From the NCBI GenBank assembly GCA_039545355.1, contig BCJJ01000018.1, positions 620,001-684,000 of the forward strand: a stretch of 64,000 nucleotides of DNA. Direction: 5' to 3'. The notes under the pieces are model-generated. The model did not search any database and was not told the DNA's origin. It saw only the letters and a program-made list of their open reading frames with translations. Both the position numbers and the translations under genes were made by a program. How positions within the stretch are numbered: position 1 is the stretch's first letter; each line of letters opens with the position of its first letter. Positions 20,793 through 32,366 of the stretch are shown piece after piece. The DNA comes from Trichosporon coremiiforme (lineage: Eukaryota > Basidiomycota > Tremellomycetes > Trichosporonales > Trichosporonaceae).

Positions 20793-23700
20793 ATGCCAAG
20801 ACGCTCCTTCGTCAATTCGGTTCTCGGACGACCCTCTCGAAGCTATGCTAAAGAGGCCGTATCGCCATGGTCCGAAGAATCCAGCTACCTGAACGGTTCG
20901 CTCTCTCGACCGCCCACCTTGCATGACCTGCAGCTGTCGGCCGGGTCGCGAAGAGGCGGCTCCCTCCTGAATTTTGGCGGTCCCACGTATAGCGACATTG
21001 CCAGTCCACCAGCGTCTGACATCGGCATTCCTTCCTCCTCACGCCCACGCCGACGCCCGAGGAAAGCGAGTTCAGACGTCGGCTTCCAACCATCGTCGAT
21101 GCCCAGTTATTCGATTTTCCATGTCAGTGGCAGACCAATTATCGAGGACGAGCGCGAGACTGCCTCCGAGTATTCAGAGGTCAGCGAGGCTTGTCAATAT
21201 GTTCCGCCAGCGGTGGTGAACCGACAACCGATACGCACCCAGCCACCACGGCCGCAGCAACCGCCTCCGAAACCGAAAGTTCGACACACTCATTTCGCGG
21301 ATAAGGTTGAGTACATGGAGGAAGCTCCGCGGGAGCCGCCTCCGTTGCGAAAGAATAGCAATTCAAGCTCTGCCTCCTCCGACACCCAAACATCAAGTGC
21401 GACTGTGTCTGCTATTCAGTCTCCGACTTCGTCTATCACGGTCGCCGTGAGACCATCAGAGACGGAACGCAAACCATCACCCCTCGGGGGCGGCCGCCGA
21501 AATGTACATGACAACGTGACAGGCGCTATCCCTCGACCAGCTGCCCCAGCCATGACGAGACCGACGAAAGAGGTTAGGTTCGAGGCACCGCCGTCCCCTC
21601 CGACTCCGCCGACACGAACTTTGGAGCCTGCCACTGCTACTTCTGATGATGACTCGCACCCGCCGGTGGGGGGACCGTCCGTCAACGACAGCGCCTCGCC
21701 ACCTTCTGGAGCGGCGAGCCCCCAAACGTCTGCTCCTACCGTCGCAGCCGATGCACCTAAGCCACGCCATGACAAGTCGGGATCCACGGACTCACATGAT
21801 GACTTCTACACCCCACGGTCATCTTTGGAGACGGCTCGCTCTGGCGGTACCGAGTCGGATGCCGAGACACCATTAGCACAGTACGCTGAGATGCCGTTAC
21901 CTACTTTCCGGGTGCAGCCGCCAACGCCCGGTGCCTCATCAGATATGTCAGAGCCGAGGTACTTGAGCGACACCCCCGACGACTATCTGGCCGCGGAGCA
22001 TGCACCTAGGAGTTACAACCTGCAGGATGATGACGCGATTGAGGAGGAGTCAGAAACGGAGACGGAGAGCGACAGCCACGACGGTTACGGTAATCGGGCC
22101 ATTCACGAAATCCATAGTTTCGACACCCCGTCCACCTATGATCTTATGTCAACGCCGAGCGCGCCGGTACGACCACCGCTTCCTCGAAAGAGCTCGAAGC
22201 GGCCGGAGGTGAAGAAGGGGGACGAGCCGGCGACACCACAGCAGAAGCCGAAGCTCAACCGGAATCCGTCTTCCTCTTCGAGTGTTTCTCGAGGTGGCCG
22301 TGTCACGGGGGCGACAATCACAATCTTGAACGAGCGCCCGAACAGCCGCAACTCGGGGCGTCCCGGCCTCACTCGTTCCAGCAGCAATGCGTCAAATTCT
22401 ACGATCACTCGACCGAAGTCGTCTCAGTCGGCTCGAAAGGGCAAGAAGGAGCGCCCGGCGAAGCTCCCGCTTCAGGCCAGGCTCGACCCATCGCCCCCCT
22501 CCTCTCGACCCGTCTCGCGGGCTTCGTCCGTGTCGCATTATTCTCAAAACTCGGACCAGACGTCTTCCTCGCGACCGAAGGTGGGCTCTGAGATGTCATA
22601 CGCCTCGTCTCTCTCCCAGGTATCCCAAAAGTCCGGACAGTCGAGCGGTTCGACTCCTGGCTCTACCTCTTCTCGTGGTGCGAACGGAAAGGGCGGCTGG
22701 GCAGCCGCATCTGCAACGCCGGTGGTCATGTACATGCCCTCCGGAGGGAACGACGGGTGGGCCGCTTTCCAGCCTTTACCACCTCGGTCCCGAGCAATGC
22801 CGCTACCAGTCTCCCACAACCATAAGACGTACGAGCGCGAGTCCCCGTCGGTCTCAGCGGCCAGCAGCAGCGTTGGCGGCAGTGCAGGTGGCAGTGTCGT
22901 TGGTGATGCCGAGGAGCACCCCAGTTATAACGACTATGCTGGTCCGCTCTTCGTTCCCAGCGGCATCCCGCACAGCGCCAGCATGCCACTTACTCGTGCT
23001 CTGAGCCCGCCGATATCGCCTGCAGGCTCCCCGCTGACCTCCGAGGTCCCTGTCAACGGACGTGCCATCGTGTCCCCTGCGCCTGTAAGATTACCGCAGA
23101 AGTCGATGCCCCCTCCCGATCTTGAGCCGCCTGCGCCGGCCCCCCAACCTATCGCCGTGCCTGCCCCGCCTCCCGTCGCAGCTCCTGTTGCCCCGCCACC
23201 TGTGGTGGAGGAGGAGAGCGATAGCGACAGCAGTGACGGTAGCGACGCGATGGAGAAGCCCTCGCGAAGCTACATCAACACACCTCCTGGGTCATTGCCG
23301 TCAGAGCGCCGCAACGGCACTGCCACCGCTCATCGACCCCCGTCGCCAGTTGGATCCATTGGGTCAATCAATCGCGAGCGCAGGCGATCGCTCCCTTCGT
23401 CCGGCGGCAGCGTTGCGTCCACCATGTCTGGCAGGTCCGTTCGCAAATCGTGGATGCCGCCTGGACCGGTGCCTCCCGTTCCACCCATTCCTGCGTCCAT
23501 CGCCTCCACGTTATCTCGACCATCGGCCCCGACCTCCGTTGCCTCTGATGGCCCTGACTTCTCAAGGCCGCTGAGCCCGATGACGCGTGCCTCACTCGAC
23601 CGTCCCAGCTCGTTGAACCCGGACGTTCTGACCCTGTTGCCAGAGATGACTGAGGAGGACTCAAATACGCTGTACAGCTCCGGCAAGCAACACCGCCGGA

Positions 23701-25226
23701 CAGCATCGGAGGTTGGTGGAGTCGTACGTCGAACATCCTTGTTTGGTAAGAACCCGCGCCAGCCCAAGATCAGCAAAGCTCTTAGCGACGTCGGCGGCCA
23801 TAACCGCACTGCAAGCGATATCGGGCACGACTTCCGCGCGGCGAAGACTGAGGTTCCCGTTGGCTACGCTCGGAGCGAGGGCGGTCACAGCATCATCGGC
23901 CGTCCCTTCAGCCCGACTCACTCACTCCGACGCAAAGAGGACGGCACTATCGACCTCAACGGCTGGGATGCTGCGAGCAACGCGGCCGAGATGCCTGTCA
24001 TGGAGAGCCACGGGCGCGACCATAACGCGACGAACGGGTACACCGGCCTGATCCTTCCCCAGGGTGGCGGTTACAAGCCCGCGGACCCCATGAAGTCTGC
24101 TGGCTCCATCGACCACCGCATCCTCGGCATGCCTACCGGCGCCATGGGCGCGATCACTTTCCAGTCCTCTGCTTATCTGAGGGCGCGAAAGTCAAAGGAG
24201 GCGCCGACGCCGAAGCATCTGCAGCAGTTCCTGCCTTCCCCCGTCGACTTCTCGTCTCACCTGCAGCCACCTACAAAGGTAGCGAAGCACCAGATCCTAC
24301 TGCAAGTGTACGCCGTCACCGTCGACGCTGTGGACATCAAGTCGTGCGACTTGAAGACCGAGTCCGACGTTGGCAAATTCATCCCTGGCCGCTCATTCGT
24401 CGGTCGTGCCGTTACTGTCGGCACGGACGAGGGCGAGATCTTCCGCGGCGACATGGTCATGGGCCTCGTCGATGTGCGCAAGTCTGGTGCGCTCGCCGAG
24501 TACATGGTCGTCGAGCGGCGGCGTGTCGCTCGCATCCCGACCAACACCAAGCTCAGCTTAGAGCAGCTGGCGATCCTTCCCTCGCAGGGAATCAGTGCCT
24601 TCCGCGCGCTGCAGAGTTGCCTCACTGGCGTCCGCACCGCGCTCATCATGGATGCGCACCTCGGCATTCCCGCCCTCCTTTGCCAGCAGATGCGCCGGCA
24701 GGGTATCAGCGTCACAGCCGTCATCCCAGGCGGAGACGAGCACGCCGACGCCCAGAAGCAGGCGTACGACAACGGCGCCCGCGGGTGCATGACCGGCCTC
24801 CCGTCGCAGGTGATGAACTCGCTCGAGGAGGGCCTCTTCGACATTGTCGTCGACACACGAGGCGGAGACAAGACCTACACCGCCGCAGTCCGCGTCCTCG
24901 CCGAGGGCGGGCTGATTATCTCGCTCGCGGGTCCGGCACCCGAGAACCTGCGCGGCAGCCAGCGCAAGGGCACGTTCAAGCGCCTATTCAAGCGCGGCAG
25001 CCCCCAGCCGCCCCGCTTCGAGGACATCAAGCCCGCAGGCGATGGGGAGGCAGAGGTCGACCACTCGGGCCAGGACACGAGAGACGTGCTCGAGCAGCAG
25101 GCCGTGACCATGTACCGTCCCGTTGTCGGCGAGGTTGTCCCCCTTGAGAAGGCCCCGGAGCTCTTCGTGTACAAACCCGGAACGGAGGAGAGGCTCCGCG
25201 CCAACGTTGTCCGCATCATCAACTAA
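20793..25226 (+). CDS. Large disordered protein with C-terminal AST1-like MDR (quinone-oxidoreductase fold) domain
   Basis: A single exon of 1477 residues. Residues 1-1120 are low-complexity: Pro/Ser-rich, with acidic stretches, SH3-ligand-like runs (PPRPQQPPPKPK, PVPPVPPIP) and many SRPS/SRSS motifs. From about residue 1140 a compact domain begins: PKHLQQFLPSPVDFSS, ILLQVYAVTVDAVDIKSCDL, FIPGRSFVGRAVTVG, GALAEYMVVERRRVARIP, LAILPSQGISAFRAL and FDIVVDTRGGDKTY. That order matches medium-chain dehydrogenases/reductases. The usual GxGxxG-type cofactor loop is replaced by LIMDAHLGIPALLC, resembling yeast Ast1/Ast2, which help deliver the plasma membrane H+-ATPase. A scaffold role is therefore an inference; catalytic activity looks doubtful. 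Confidence 0.75.
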   Translation: MPRRSFVNSVLGRPSRSYAKEAVSPWSEESSYLNGSLSRPPTLHDLQLSAGSRRGGSLLNFGGPTYSDIASPPASDIGIPSSSRPRRRPRKASSDVGFQPSSMPSYSIFHVSGRPIIEDERETASEYSEVSEACQYVPPAVVNRQPIRTQPPRPQQPPPKPKVRHTHFADKVEYMEEAPREPPPLRKNSNSSSASSDTQTSSATVSAIQSPTSSITVAVRPSETERKPSPLGGGRRNVHDNVTGAIPRPAAPAMTRPTKEVRFEAPPSPPTPPTRTLEPATATSDDDSHPPVGGPSVNDSASPPSGAASPQTSAPTVAADAPKPRHDKSGSTDSHDDFYTPRSSLETARSGGTESDAETPLAQYAEMPLPTFRVQPPTPGASSDMSEPRYLSDTPDDYLAAEHAPRSYNLQDDDAIEEESETETESDSHDGYGNRAIHEIHSFDTPSTYDLMSTPSAPVRPPLPRKSSKRPEVKKGDEPATPQQKPKLNRNPSSSSSVSRGGRVTGATITILNERPNSRNSGRPGLTRSSSNASNSTITRPKSSQSARKGKKERPAKLPLQARLDPSPPSSRPVSRASSVSHYSQNSDQTSSSRPKVGSEMSYASSLSQVSQKSGQSSGSTPGSTSSRGANGKGGWAAASATPVVMYMPSGGNDGWAAFQPLPPRSRAMPLPVSHNHKTYERESPSVSAASSSVGGSAGGSVVGDAEEHPSYNDYAGPLFVPSGIPHSASMPLTRALSPPISPAGSPLTSEVPVNGRAIVSPAPVRLPQKSMPPPDLEPPAPAPQPIAVPAPPPVAAPVAPPPVVEEESDSDSSDGSDAMEKPSRSYINTPPGSLPSERRNGTATAHRPPSPVGSIGSINRERRRSLPSSGGSVASTMSGRSVRKSWMPPGPVPPVPPIPASIASTLSRPSAPTSVASDGPDFSRPLSPMTRASLDRPSSLNPDVLTLLPEMTEEDSNTLYSSGKQHRRTASEVGGVVRRTSLFGKNPRQPKISKALSDVGGHNRTASDIGHDFRAAKTEVPVGYARSEGGHSIIGRPFSPTHSLRRKEDGTIDLNGWDAASNAAEMPVMESHGRDHNATNGYTGLILPQGGGYKPADPMKSAGSIDHRILGMPTGAMGAITFQSSAYLRARKSKEAPTPKHLQQFLPSPVDFSSHLQPPTKVAKHQILLQVYAVTVDAVDIKSCDLKTESDVGKFIPGRSFVGRAVTVGTDEGEIFRGDMVMGLVDVRKSGALAEYMVVERRRVARIPTNTKLSLEQLAILPSQGISAFRALQSCLTGVRTALIMDAHLGIPALLCQQMRRQGISVTAVIPGGDEHADAQKQAYDNGARGCMTGLPSQVMNSLEEGLFDIVVDTRGGDKTYTAAVRVLAEGGLIISLAGPAPENLRGSQRKGTFKRLFKRGSPQPPRFEDIKPAGDGEAEVDHSGQDTRDVLEQQAVTMYRPVVGEVVPLEKAPELFVYKPGTEERLRANVVRIIN

Positions 25227-25403
25227 TAACCTTGTATCCATTAGTGCATCTTAGGAGATCTTATAATACACATGCATACATCAGCAGCACTGAGTTGAGC
25301 AGTTGGGAAGGTGTAGACGTCAGTGTCGTTCGCCATTTGCCGCAGTGCAACCAAGATGCTGCGCGTTTATTATACAATGCATCTGACCAGTCTTGTTCTA
25401 CAA

Positions 25404-26372
25404 CTATCGCAGTCCCCCGAGCTTGCTCGCGAGTTCCTGGCGGAGGAGGTCCTCCTTGCTCTTTGCCTCGAGTCCCGACAGGCTCCTGAGCTCACCGACG
25501 ACATCCTTCGTCTTGCCAAAGTACACCGACGAGAGGAGGTTGCGCATCTTGATCTCCATGTCCTCGACCATGCGGCCGATGTTGCCGATATGCGCGTTTG
25601 TGTTCGGCAACGCGCAGTCCGTCGCCGCCTGCCGCGTCATGCTGCCTGAGAGCGTCACGTTGCCCTCGCCCTGGGCGGCGAGCTTGGCGTCCTCGGGCGA
25701 AGACGTCCGCGCGTCCAGGACCAGCATGACCGTCGAGGTCAACTTGTATTTGGCCTGGCGGCCGCGCTCGGCGCACTCGAACACGTGCAGAGAGTCCCAG
25801 GAGCCGGAAGAGGGGCCGCTCGGGAGTGCTGGTTGTCAGCTAGTTCATCGCTACGCCCCCAGCTGCGAGGAAGGCAGTTCGAATACTACTCACTCTTCTT
25901 CATGAGCACGACACCGGCGAACTGCATGTCCTTCGCCGTCGCGGGGTCCTCATCCAGGTCCCAGAGGTAGACGGAGCTGGTGCCGCCCTCGAAATACATC
26001 TCGCGGTACGTCTCGAACGCAGTGTTGAGCGAGACCTCGAGCTGCCTCAGCCTCGGGGAGGGTTGAGGCGCACCAGGCGCAGGGGGAATATACTCGTCCG
26101 TCCACGGGGAGCGGAAGCTGTCTCCATCGCGGTTGTAGTCGCAGCCAAGGAAGTCCTTCCCGCTGCTCTCATCGTGGAGGATCTTGAGCGGCTGGTCGAC
26201 GTTGCCGAGCAGGTCGTCAGCGTAGTCGGGCGCGAGCTGGCAGAGGGCCTCAATGTTCGCCTCGGCACGTGTCGGCGGAAGACGCCTCAGGAGGTCCAGA
26301 AGCGCTTCGAATGTGTCTGCTGTCAGCTTTATGTTGCTTCACGCTAGCTGGCGACTCACTGTCCTCAGCCAT
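25404..26372 (-). CDS. CAP2: F-actin capping protein, beta subunit
   Basis: With the alpha subunit it caps actin filament barbed ends at cortical patches. Exon 1 encodes only MAED plus one base. The second exon gives TFEALLDLLRRLPPTRAEAN, GNVDQPLKIL, KDFLGCDYNRDGDSFRSPW, and YFEGGTSSVYLWDLD; the last exon gives GSWDSLHVFEC, YKLTSTVMLVL, NLSGSMTRQ-like VTLSGSMTRQ and the signature IGNIGRMVEDMEIKMRN followed by SVYFGKTKDVVGELR. These are the strictly conserved CapZ-beta blocks. The C-terminal tentacle (KSKEDLLRQELASKLGGLR) is present. Divergent from MRS2, with 264 bp between the start codons. Confidence 0.92.
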
Positions 26373-26636
26373 GGTGTTGTGGGTGCCAGCGACTAGACGA
26401 CCGATCGTCGAGAGGTATGACGCGGTACCCCCGCCACGCCCAGGGATGTGATATGGTCGCCACGTGGGCCACGTATTTTAGTTCGGCTTCTGCCTTGGGC
26501 CTCGGGTAGTACTCCACCGCGGCCCCGGCGGCGAGCGATGAAATCATCGATTCGGCGGGATCGACTTAGATTTCGATCACCCCGAACACAAACTTGTGCA
26601 TACTACACACCACTCGCTCACACAGACAGAACCGGC

Positions 26637-28520
26637 ATGAACACGCGCGGCGTGTCTGTTCTGGGCCTCGGGATTGGCGTCGCGCGCAGCTCCTGCGTGG
26701 CCGCTCGACCACTGGTGCGGGCGCGATCGGCTGTGGCGACGCCGAAGCGTTTCAAAACGACAACCTCGTTCTGGTCCACGAGTTATCCAACCCCCGTCCA
26801 GGATGCCGCTGCCGACAAGGTGCCGACACCTCCTCCACTACCGGCTCCGAGTGCGGTCACGCAGACGGAAGAGTCGGACAGGCAGCGTGCCCGCCGGCAA
26901 CAGCGATATCTCGACAGTCTCATGAACAAGGCGGGCGAGGTCGGGCTGCAGTGTAAGTTAAAAGAACGCGGTAGAGAGCTGACGCCAGGCTCGATTCTTG
27001 ACGCGAACGGAAACTGGACAGCAGAGGAGGGAAAGTACAGGAAGATGGACCTGTGTCGCGCCCACGACCTCGACGTGAGTCACACGTGCTTTGATCGGCG
27101 AGCACAGGCGCGTTACACCTGTTTCAATGTTCAGGAAACGATGCCTCCAGTTCTTATCATGCGCTAACATCAGCCACGCGACTTGCGCAAGCTAGACTCG
27201 ATCTCGCCCTCTCTTGTCCCCGTCATCCTCACGACGCGGTCGTGTATCCTCATCTCGATCCTGCACCTGAAGGCGCTCATTAAGCCCGACCGCGTCATCA
27301 TCTTCAACCCTCCGGGGTATCAGGAGAGCGAGGCGGCGCGTCGATTTAAGGAGCACCTGCAGGAGAATGTGCGCGCGGGTCTGAACTCGAACCACTGCAG
27401 AGAAGGCGAGGAGGAGATGGGTTTGCCGTACGAGCATCGCGCTCTGGAGTCGATTCTGGTCGACACAGCGAACGCGCTCGAGGAGGAGATGGGCTTTATC
27501 CGTCGACTGGTCAAGAACCTCCTGTCAAACCTCGAGACGGACATCAACAGGGAGAACCTGCGCAAGCTGCTGCACTACAGTCGTCGTCTGGCTGGTTTCC
27601 AGAGCCGCGCAAAGTCGATCAAGTCTGCGTTCGACGAGCTGCTCGACTCGGACGAGGACCTGTCGGCGATGTACATCACGGACAAGCTGAACGGCCGTCC
27701 TAGGGCTTTGCACGATCACGCGCAGCTCGAGCTGCTCCTGGAGAGCTTCACGAAGCAAGTCGAGGAGATTGTTTCCGAAATTGATACGACGGCGGCAAAC
27801 ATGCAGAGCACGCAGGAGATTGCTGAGCTCATGCTCGACTCGGGCCGCAACGCCCTCCTCGCCCTCGACATCAAGGTCAGCATCGCGACGCTGGGTATCG
27901 GAACGGGAGCGCTGGTTGCAGGTCTGTTCGGCATGAACTTAACGACGACACTGGAGGACTCGCCATGGGCGTTCGCCATCGTCTCCGGTATCACCGCCTT
28001 CATCGCAGCATGCGTGTTCGGGTACGGATCCCGTGTGCTCAGGAAGGTGCGCCACATTGCGCTTGTCTCGAAGCCCACGTCTCTGCCGGAATCAGTGCGA
28101 GAGGCGAAGGAACGATTCGTTCGCGAGCGTCTGGACAAGCAGCGCGCGATCGAGGCGGAGCGCGAGCGCATCGCGCGCGAGACGCAAGCCCGGACACCAA
28201 ACAACACCCTGCACAAGGTGAACCTGGCCCCGATCCCGGACTACGAGGAGCGATGGACCGCAGTCCGCATGGGACAGAGGAAGGAGGCGTCGCTGTGGGA
28301 CCGCCTGTTCCGTCCCAACAAGCTGAGAAAGCAGCTCCTCGGCATGCCCTCTGGAGCTGTTACGGCGTCGAGCGTTCCGAGCTCCACAGGAGGGAAGAAG
28401 GCCCAGCCGACATCCGCTAAGTCTCCCACTCGCCCGACAACGAAGCCCGAGAAACCGAACGCGACCCGGGCTCCCGCTCTGCAGCCTGCCCCCGCGACTG
28501 CCAATGCTGAATCGAAATAA
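26637..28520 (+). CDS. MRS2: Mitochondrial inner-membrane magnesium channel (CorA/Mrs2 type)
   Basis: Imports Mg2+ into the mitochondrial matrix. The N-terminus (MNTRGVSVLGLGIGVARSS, then RARSAVATPKRFKT) is Arg-rich without acids, fitting a matrix presequence. Three exons: the first intron falls after GEVGLQ, the second after RAHDLD. The matrix domain shows PRDLRKLDSISPSLVPVILTTR and YEHRALESILVDTANALEEEM, followed by the first membrane helix, the diagnostic GMN motif (AGLFGMNL) and a second helix (WAFAIVSGITAFIAACVFGY). A long charged, Pro/Thr-rich C-terminal tail of about 150 residues extends beyond the transmembrane pair. It is divergent from CAP2. Confidence 0.92.
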
Positions 28521-30845
28521 TGACCTGCACTACTCTTGACGAACCGTAATTCCACCTGCATAGACATCACTTGTAGCTCACAACTCATCTGTAACTGATC
28601 TGGCATGCACACCTCTGCCCTGAGAACTGCGCTGCCCTTGTTGGCCGGAAGGTTGGGGTCGACTTCGGAACATTCTTGCACTTCACCGAGCGGGCTCGGG
28701 ATTATGCCAATCGCCAGTTTCGTTCGTCCGTTGTCGGCGAGCATGCGGGGAAAGTAATTGTCTACGTTAGCAGGGCTGCCTGACATGCGTCAGGAGAAAC
28801 AGGGGTGATGTCAGTGAGCCCGGTTGGGCTGTCAGTGAGCCCGCGGGTTATCGGAGGGAAACTGCGATGGCAGTGGTCGTCGGCAGCGCAGGCCTGGCCC
28901 CTCCATAACCGCATCGAGGACCGCAATTCGCCAAGCCGAGGCAGTCACGAACCGTGAGAAGCGGCAGCAGAGCCATGGCAGGGGGGTCTACGGTCGTGCA
29001 GCCCTGTTGGCCACCCCGGTGGCCTTCGGCGTCCAGCGGCATTTATAACCTCCCGAGGCGGCCACAGGCGGTCTTGCGGTCGTTCGTCGATCGCTCCCTC
29101 CAGCAAGGAGTCTGGGCCTTGTGGCAACTACCAGAGGCGCCAGAACACACTGCCGAAGCTGTGAAGGCCACTGAGAACGGCGACGTTCGCTGCGAGTGCA
29201 GCTGACCTCGCCGCTGACCGCAAGTTCGAGCTCAACGGTCGAGACCTGAGGACAGGCGAGATTGCGAGCCGCTTGTTCGCCGAAGACCCCGTAACTTGCC
29301 GTAAGCATTGTCGAAGCGTAGTGATCCAGAAGCATAGAGCGATGAGAGAAGACACAGAAACGTGTTCCTTCCTTCTGACCAGGACGTCATGGACGGTATC
29401 GCAGCATGAGGTGTGAGGGTGGAGGGCACCCTCCCCTCGTTAAGAGGTCTGTGCATCGCTTGTTCGGCCCAACCACCGCCAGGCGAGGGTCCACACCGTC
29501 TGGGGACTGTGGGGTAAAGGGCGATAACGTCGCTGATTCCTACTGGTCAATGCAAGATGGATGACGCAACGGCCATCTCCGCTGAGCACGCGCCTGGGCG
29601 CCCGTGCTGTACCCGCGGCCCGTCCAGCCCGCCAGGCCGCCAGAGCACGGTTGATCCCGACATACCGTTCCCTTTAGGGCAGCTGGGCGCGGCTGGAAGA
29701 GCTGGGATAAACATGGCCAGGCTTCCGACCTGCTGATCAGGTCTGTTCAGGGTCTAAGCTGGCCGATTCGAAATAAGGCCGGGTCATCAACCCTGGATTC
29801 TCGGTGTGACTGGCTGATAATGAGGCAGATTCAGGGGCCGGGTCCAGATTTATTTCGAACTTTGAGACTTTTTGCATCGCTCATCTATGGTCCATTGTCG
29901 TCGTCGTCGTCCTCGTCCAGCAGGTTCATCCGCTGCTTGTAGAGGAAGAGGAGCTCCGTTCGATAATGGCGGAGTCAGCTGTCCGCTCTCCTTGCCTCCG
30001 CCGCTGACCTCGCCCAGCCTCGCCCCGTGATGTGATCGATGGAGCCTCCGCGCTCTGCTGATCCGCTGGCTTCGTGTCCCCTCGCCCAGCCTCGCCCCCT
30101 GCGCTATCAGACAATCCGACGGTTTCCAGCCATTCGGCCCCGGGATCCCGGGACTGTTCCCGACACTAGGATCTTACAGCCTCGTCCACGTCGCTCAGCT
30201 AAGAGCGCGGCCGAGCGTGAACATGGTTACTCACTCAAGCCACCTAAGTTGGGATATCGGTTTTTTCGCCGTTTCGCCTCGCTGTCATGCCGTCCATGTA
30301 GAGACTAGGCACTTGGCCCAATCCAGATGCTCGGAACTCCCGGCGCTCACCTGTTTAGCAAGGCACGCTCACGCAGGCTGACAAACGTCACACACCTGAC
30401 ACGCTCAGGGTCGGATCACCCGGCCCCAGACGTCCCAAAGACGGGGCACACGGCGACTTGATATTAGTCCTATGGACCCGGCCGGTCGGTGACTTGGGTT
30501 CAATTGCCCCGATATTTGTGCGCTGGGTCAGCCCCTAGCGCCCTGGGCTAGGACATGGGGTCGATGTGGAGGTGAGATTAATGAAATTGCAAGCTCGAAA
30601 TGAGTTCAATGATCAAGTGCTTGCTCTCTGTGTGCACGCTGCGCTGGATGTATGCTGGTATCTGAAAGATGCATCAACCGGTCCTAACGGTTGCTAAACT
30701 ACAATCTATGCGCACCCATCATGTCGCCCGGTAACAAGACATGTTATTTTTAAGAGGAGAAAGTTAGATGGGAGGGTAGGTAGATGAGATGATGAGGGGA
30801 GAGTCATGATGGATGATTAGAGTTTTATCGCCAGTCCGGAGTCGC
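28521..30845. other. Intergenic, 2.3 kb, no supported gene
   Basis: Short reading frames only. A minus-strand segment at 29885-29950 encodes an exon-like acidic end (KQRMNLLDEDDDDDNGP then stop) behind a CTGAC-containing acceptor; see findings. The octadecamer ctcgcccagcctcgcccc occurs twice, near 30009 and 30080. Confidence 0.4.
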
Positions 30846-32366
30846 TTAGACCTTGGACTTGGGGGCGCGGGCGAGAAGCTTCTTCTGGAGGAGCTCGTTG
30901 ACCTTGTCCATGTAAACAGTGGTCGTGACCCAGTCCTCGCGCTTCATGGCCTTGCCCTTCATGGCGAGGGCGAGGTCCTTGGTCATGACACCGCCGTTGA
31001 TGACCTCAACACAGGCGTCCTCGAGGTCCTTCGAGAAGGCGGCGAGCTCGGGGGTGTTGTCGAGCTTGGCACGGAAGGTGAGACCACGGGTCCAGGCGAA
31101 GATGGAGGCGACCGGGTTGGTCGAGGTTTCCTCACCCTTCTGGTGCTGGCGGTAGTGGCGGGTGACGGTGCCGTGGGCGGCCTCAGCCTCGAGGACGTCT
31201 CCGTCGGGGGTGATGAGCTCAGAGGTCATCATACCGAGCGAGCCGAAGCCCTGGGCGAGAACGTCAGACATAACGTCACCGTCGTAGTTCTTGCACGCCC
31301 AGACGAAGCCACCGTCAGACTTGATGGCCTGAGCGACCATGTCGTCAATGAGACGGTGCTCGTACCAGATGCCGAGCTTCTCGAAGGTCTGCTTGTAGTC
31401 CTTCTCGTAGATCTCGGCGAAGATGTCCTTGAAGCGACCGTCGTAAGCCTTAAGGATGGTGTTCTTGGTCGACATGTAGAGGGGCATCTTCTTCTCGATG
31501 GCCATCTTGAACGAGGCGTGGGCGAAGCCCTCAATCGACTCGTCGGTGTTGTACATCGACATGGCGACACCCTTGCCCTTGAAGTCGAAGACGTTGAGCT
31601 CAATGGGCTCACCACCGTTCTCGGGCTGGAACTTGAGGGTGAGGGTTCCGGCACCGGGGACGACCATGTCGGTCGAGCGGTACTGGTCACCGAAAGCGTG
31701 ACGGCCGATGATGATGGGCTTGGTCCATCCGGGGACGGGCTTGGGGAGGTCCTTCAGGATGATGGGCTCACGGAAGACGGTTCCGCCGAGGATGTTACGG
31801 ATCTGCTGTTAGTTTGCGCCGCTCCAAGCGCAGGAAAAACGCAACGCCCTCCGTGGAATGTTCCCCAGTGTGGGGCCTCGGGTGCTACGCGGTAACTCAC
31901 GGTTCCGTTGGGCGACTTCCACATCTTCTTGAGCTTGAACTCCTCAACACGAGCCTCATCGGGGGTGATAGTGGCGCACTTGACGGCAACCTTGTACTTG
32001 AGGGTGGCCTCAGCGGACTCGACGGTAACCTTGTCGTCGGTCTGGAAATGGTCAGCCCCGGAGTTACTTCGGTGGAAAAAAACGGCAGGTAGTGACGTCG
32101 ACGGAAAAGGCCGAGAGCCGCTCTTTTCTTCGTCTCCAGCGAAAAATCGCTAGCTCGCTACCAGCCAGCTTGATACTCACGGCGTCACGGTTCTCCATGC
32201 CGAGGTCGTAGTACTTGAGGTCGACGTCGACGTAGGGAAGAATGAGCTCGTTACGGATCTTCTCCCAGATGATGCGGGTCATCTCATCACCGTCCATCTC
32301 GACGACGGGGTTCTTGGCCTTGATCTTCTCAAGGCCGGCGGGGGTCTTGGCAACCTGGGTGGACAT
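30846..32366 (-). CDS. IDP1: NADP-dependent isocitrate dehydrogenase
   Basis: Oxidatively decarboxylates isocitrate to 2-oxoglutarate, producing NADPH. Three exons. The first gives [20 protein letters not shown] and [18 protein letters not shown] (substrate region); the second [20 protein letters not shown] and MWKSPNGT; the third [48 protein letters not shown] and [10 protein letters not shown]. These are the eukaryotic dimeric enzyme blocks. The start chosen at 32366 gives a cytosolic form. The frame stays open for 34 codons upstream without an ATG and looks like a mitochondrial presequence (see findings). The C-terminus is SKV, not a canonical peroxisomal SKL. A tatatc TATA-like element lies about 165 bp upstream. 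Confidence 0.92.

Noticed and set aside
30813..31895. 360-codon plus-strand frame across IDP1
   Set aside because: Shadow of a highly expressed, GC3-rich gene; Val/Leu/Gly/Asp-rich composition typical of antisense reading.
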